Positions 12,705 to 13,520 of a stretch of 13,520 nucleotides of DNA are shown here, piece after piece (position 1 is the first letter of the stretch; every line of letters starts with the position of its first letter). The notes below the pieces were generated by a model that did no database searches, was not told the origin of the DNA, and saw only the letters and a program-made list of their open reading frames with translations. Source of the DNA: an uncultured Lentisphaeria bacterium (GTDB lineage Bacteria; Verrucomicrobiota; Lentisphaeria; Victivallales; Victivallaceae); assembly GCA_903821255.1 (NCBI GenBank), contig CAIJKT010000462.1:1-13520 (forward strand), given 5' to 3'. A program made the position numbers and the translations under genes.

Positions 12705-13520
12705 ATGGCAGTCAGTTTTAAAGATCTGGGCCTGGTCAACTCCAGAGAGTTGTTTGCCAAGGCAGTAAAGGGCGGATATGCTATTCCCGCTTATAATTTT
12801 AATGACATGGAACAGTTGCAGGCGATTATCATGGCCTGTACCGAAACTCAGTCCCCGCTGATTCTCCAGGTATCCAAAGGCGCACGCAGCTATGCCAACC
12901 AGACGCTGCTGCGTTACATGGCGCAGGGTGCGGTTGAATATGCCAAGGAACTCGGCAAAGGCAAGTCCATTCCGATCGTTCTGCATCTCGATCACGGCCC
13001 GGATTTCGAAACCTGCAAAAGCTGCATCGATTACGGCTTCTCATCGGTTATGATTGACGGTTCACATCTTTCTTTCGATGAAAATTGTGCTGAAACCAAA
13101 AAAGTTGTTGAATACGCTCACGCCCACGACGTCACCGTTGAAGGCGAACTCGGCGTCCTCGCCGGCGTTGAAGACGATGTTCATGCCGCAGAGCATGTTT
13201 ATACCCAGCCGGAAGAAGTTGAAGAATTTGTCAAGCGCACCGGCGTTGACAGCCTGGCGATCGCCATCGGCACTTCTCACGGCGCGTTCAAGTTCAAGCC
13301 GGGTTCCGATCCGAAGATCAGACTCGACATTCTGCGCGAAATCGAAAAGCGCATTCCCGGATTCCCGATCGTTCTTCACGGCTCATCTTCCGTTCCGCAG
13401 GAACTGGTCAAGATTATCAATGAAAACGGCGGAAATCTCAAAGATGCTATCGGCATCGGCGAAGATCAGCTCCGCGAAGCCGCCAAATCCGCAGTCTGCA
13501 AGATCAATATTGACTCAGAC
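12705..13520 (+). CDS. fba: Class II fructose-1,6-bisphosphate aldolase, N-terminal part
   Basis: This zinc enzyme of glycolysis and gluconeogenesis splits or forms fructose 1,6-bisphosphate (DHAP plus glyceraldehyde 3-phosphate). The window holds 272 codons; the usual length is about 310-340, so only the end is missing. Motifs in order: GGYAIPAYNFND (23-34), HLDHG with catalytic Asp96 and zinc ligand His97, VEGELG (145-150), AIGTSHGAFKFKPG (187-200) with His192, LHGSSSVP (224-231) with His225, and KINIDSD at the edge, the DHAP-binding block. The ATG at 12705 has AGGTGG 5 bases upstream. Codons are neat and GC-richer than the preceding gap, as expected of a highly expressed housekeeping gene. 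It is transcribed away from the decayed cluster on its left. A related tagatose-bisphosphate aldolase is the main alternative, but the wording fits fructose-bisphosphate aldolase better. Confidence 0.93.
   Translation, partial: MAVSFKDLGLVNSRELFAKAVKGGYAIPAYNFNDMEQLQAIIMACTETQSPLILQVSKGARSYANQTLLRYMAQGAVEYAKELGKGKSIPIVLHLDHGPDFETCKSCIDYGFSSVMIDGSHLSFDENCAETKKVVEYAHAHDVTVEGELGVLAGVEDDVHAAEHVYTQPEEVEEFVKRTGVDSLAIAIGTSHGAFKFKPGSDPKIRLDILREIEKRIPGFPIVLHGSSSVPQELVKIINENGGNLKDAIGIGEDQLREAAKSAVCKINIDSD

Overview
The window looks like chromosomal DNA of a Gram-negative, carbohydrate-using bacterium. A PVC-type lineage such as Lentisphaerota/Victivallales is my best guess. It rests only on gene style: a very long GPH/SLC45-like sugar transporter beside an AraC regulator and a medium-chain dehydrogenase, good Shine-Dalgarno sites before many but not all genes, and intermediate GC with AT-rich gaps. 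No rRNA, tRNA or Cas gene was seen, and nothing here fixes the taxonomy.

Layout. (1) 1-689, minus: N-terminal 229 codons of a FabB-like beta-ketoacyl-ACP synthase, running off the left edge. (2) 808-2062, minus: a phage terminase-small-subunit-like protein with two tandem HTH domains, followed by a tail built of in-frame 27-bp repeats. A one-base insertion near 1360-1363 cuts the tail off. (3) 2265-3894, plus: a two-gene operon of a small DxD nucleotidyltransferase-fold protein overlapping a winged-helix protein by 20 bp. The first gene has a promoter that predicts a leaderless mRNA, and the pair is flanked by imperfect 24-bp direct repeats. This is the best candidate for an undescribed toxin-antitoxin or defence-like module. 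(4) 4025-8080: AraC regulator, divergent from a zinc-dependent dehydrogenase plus sugar transporter operon, closed by a near-perfect 30-bp palindrome between convergent genes. (5) 8178-11320, minus: a likely operon read from right to left: ArsF-like thioredoxin-fold protein, SGNH hydrolase, YbgA-like DUF523-DUF1722 protein, endonuclease IV. (6) 11313-12318, minus: a gene graveyard with an ArsP-type permease, a small thioredoxin and a RhuM-family protein. The permease and RhuM remnants appear to keep both ends while the middle is gone; of the thioredoxin only the C-terminus remains. (7) 12319-12704: a non-coding stretch with hairpins. (8) 12705-13520, plus: class II fructose-bisphosphate aldolase, cut by the right edge.

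How the parts fit. AraC, dehydrogenase and transporter form a sugar or polyol uptake and oxidation cassette. The ArsF-like gene is probably the last intact-length member of a decayed permease-thioredoxin-ArsF operon and has lost its expected cysteines. The YbgA-like protein has serine in place of one of the three cysteines expected to hold its Fe-S cluster. The left part (808-3933) and 11313-12318 are the accessory, turning-over parts; the rest is ordinary metabolism and repair.
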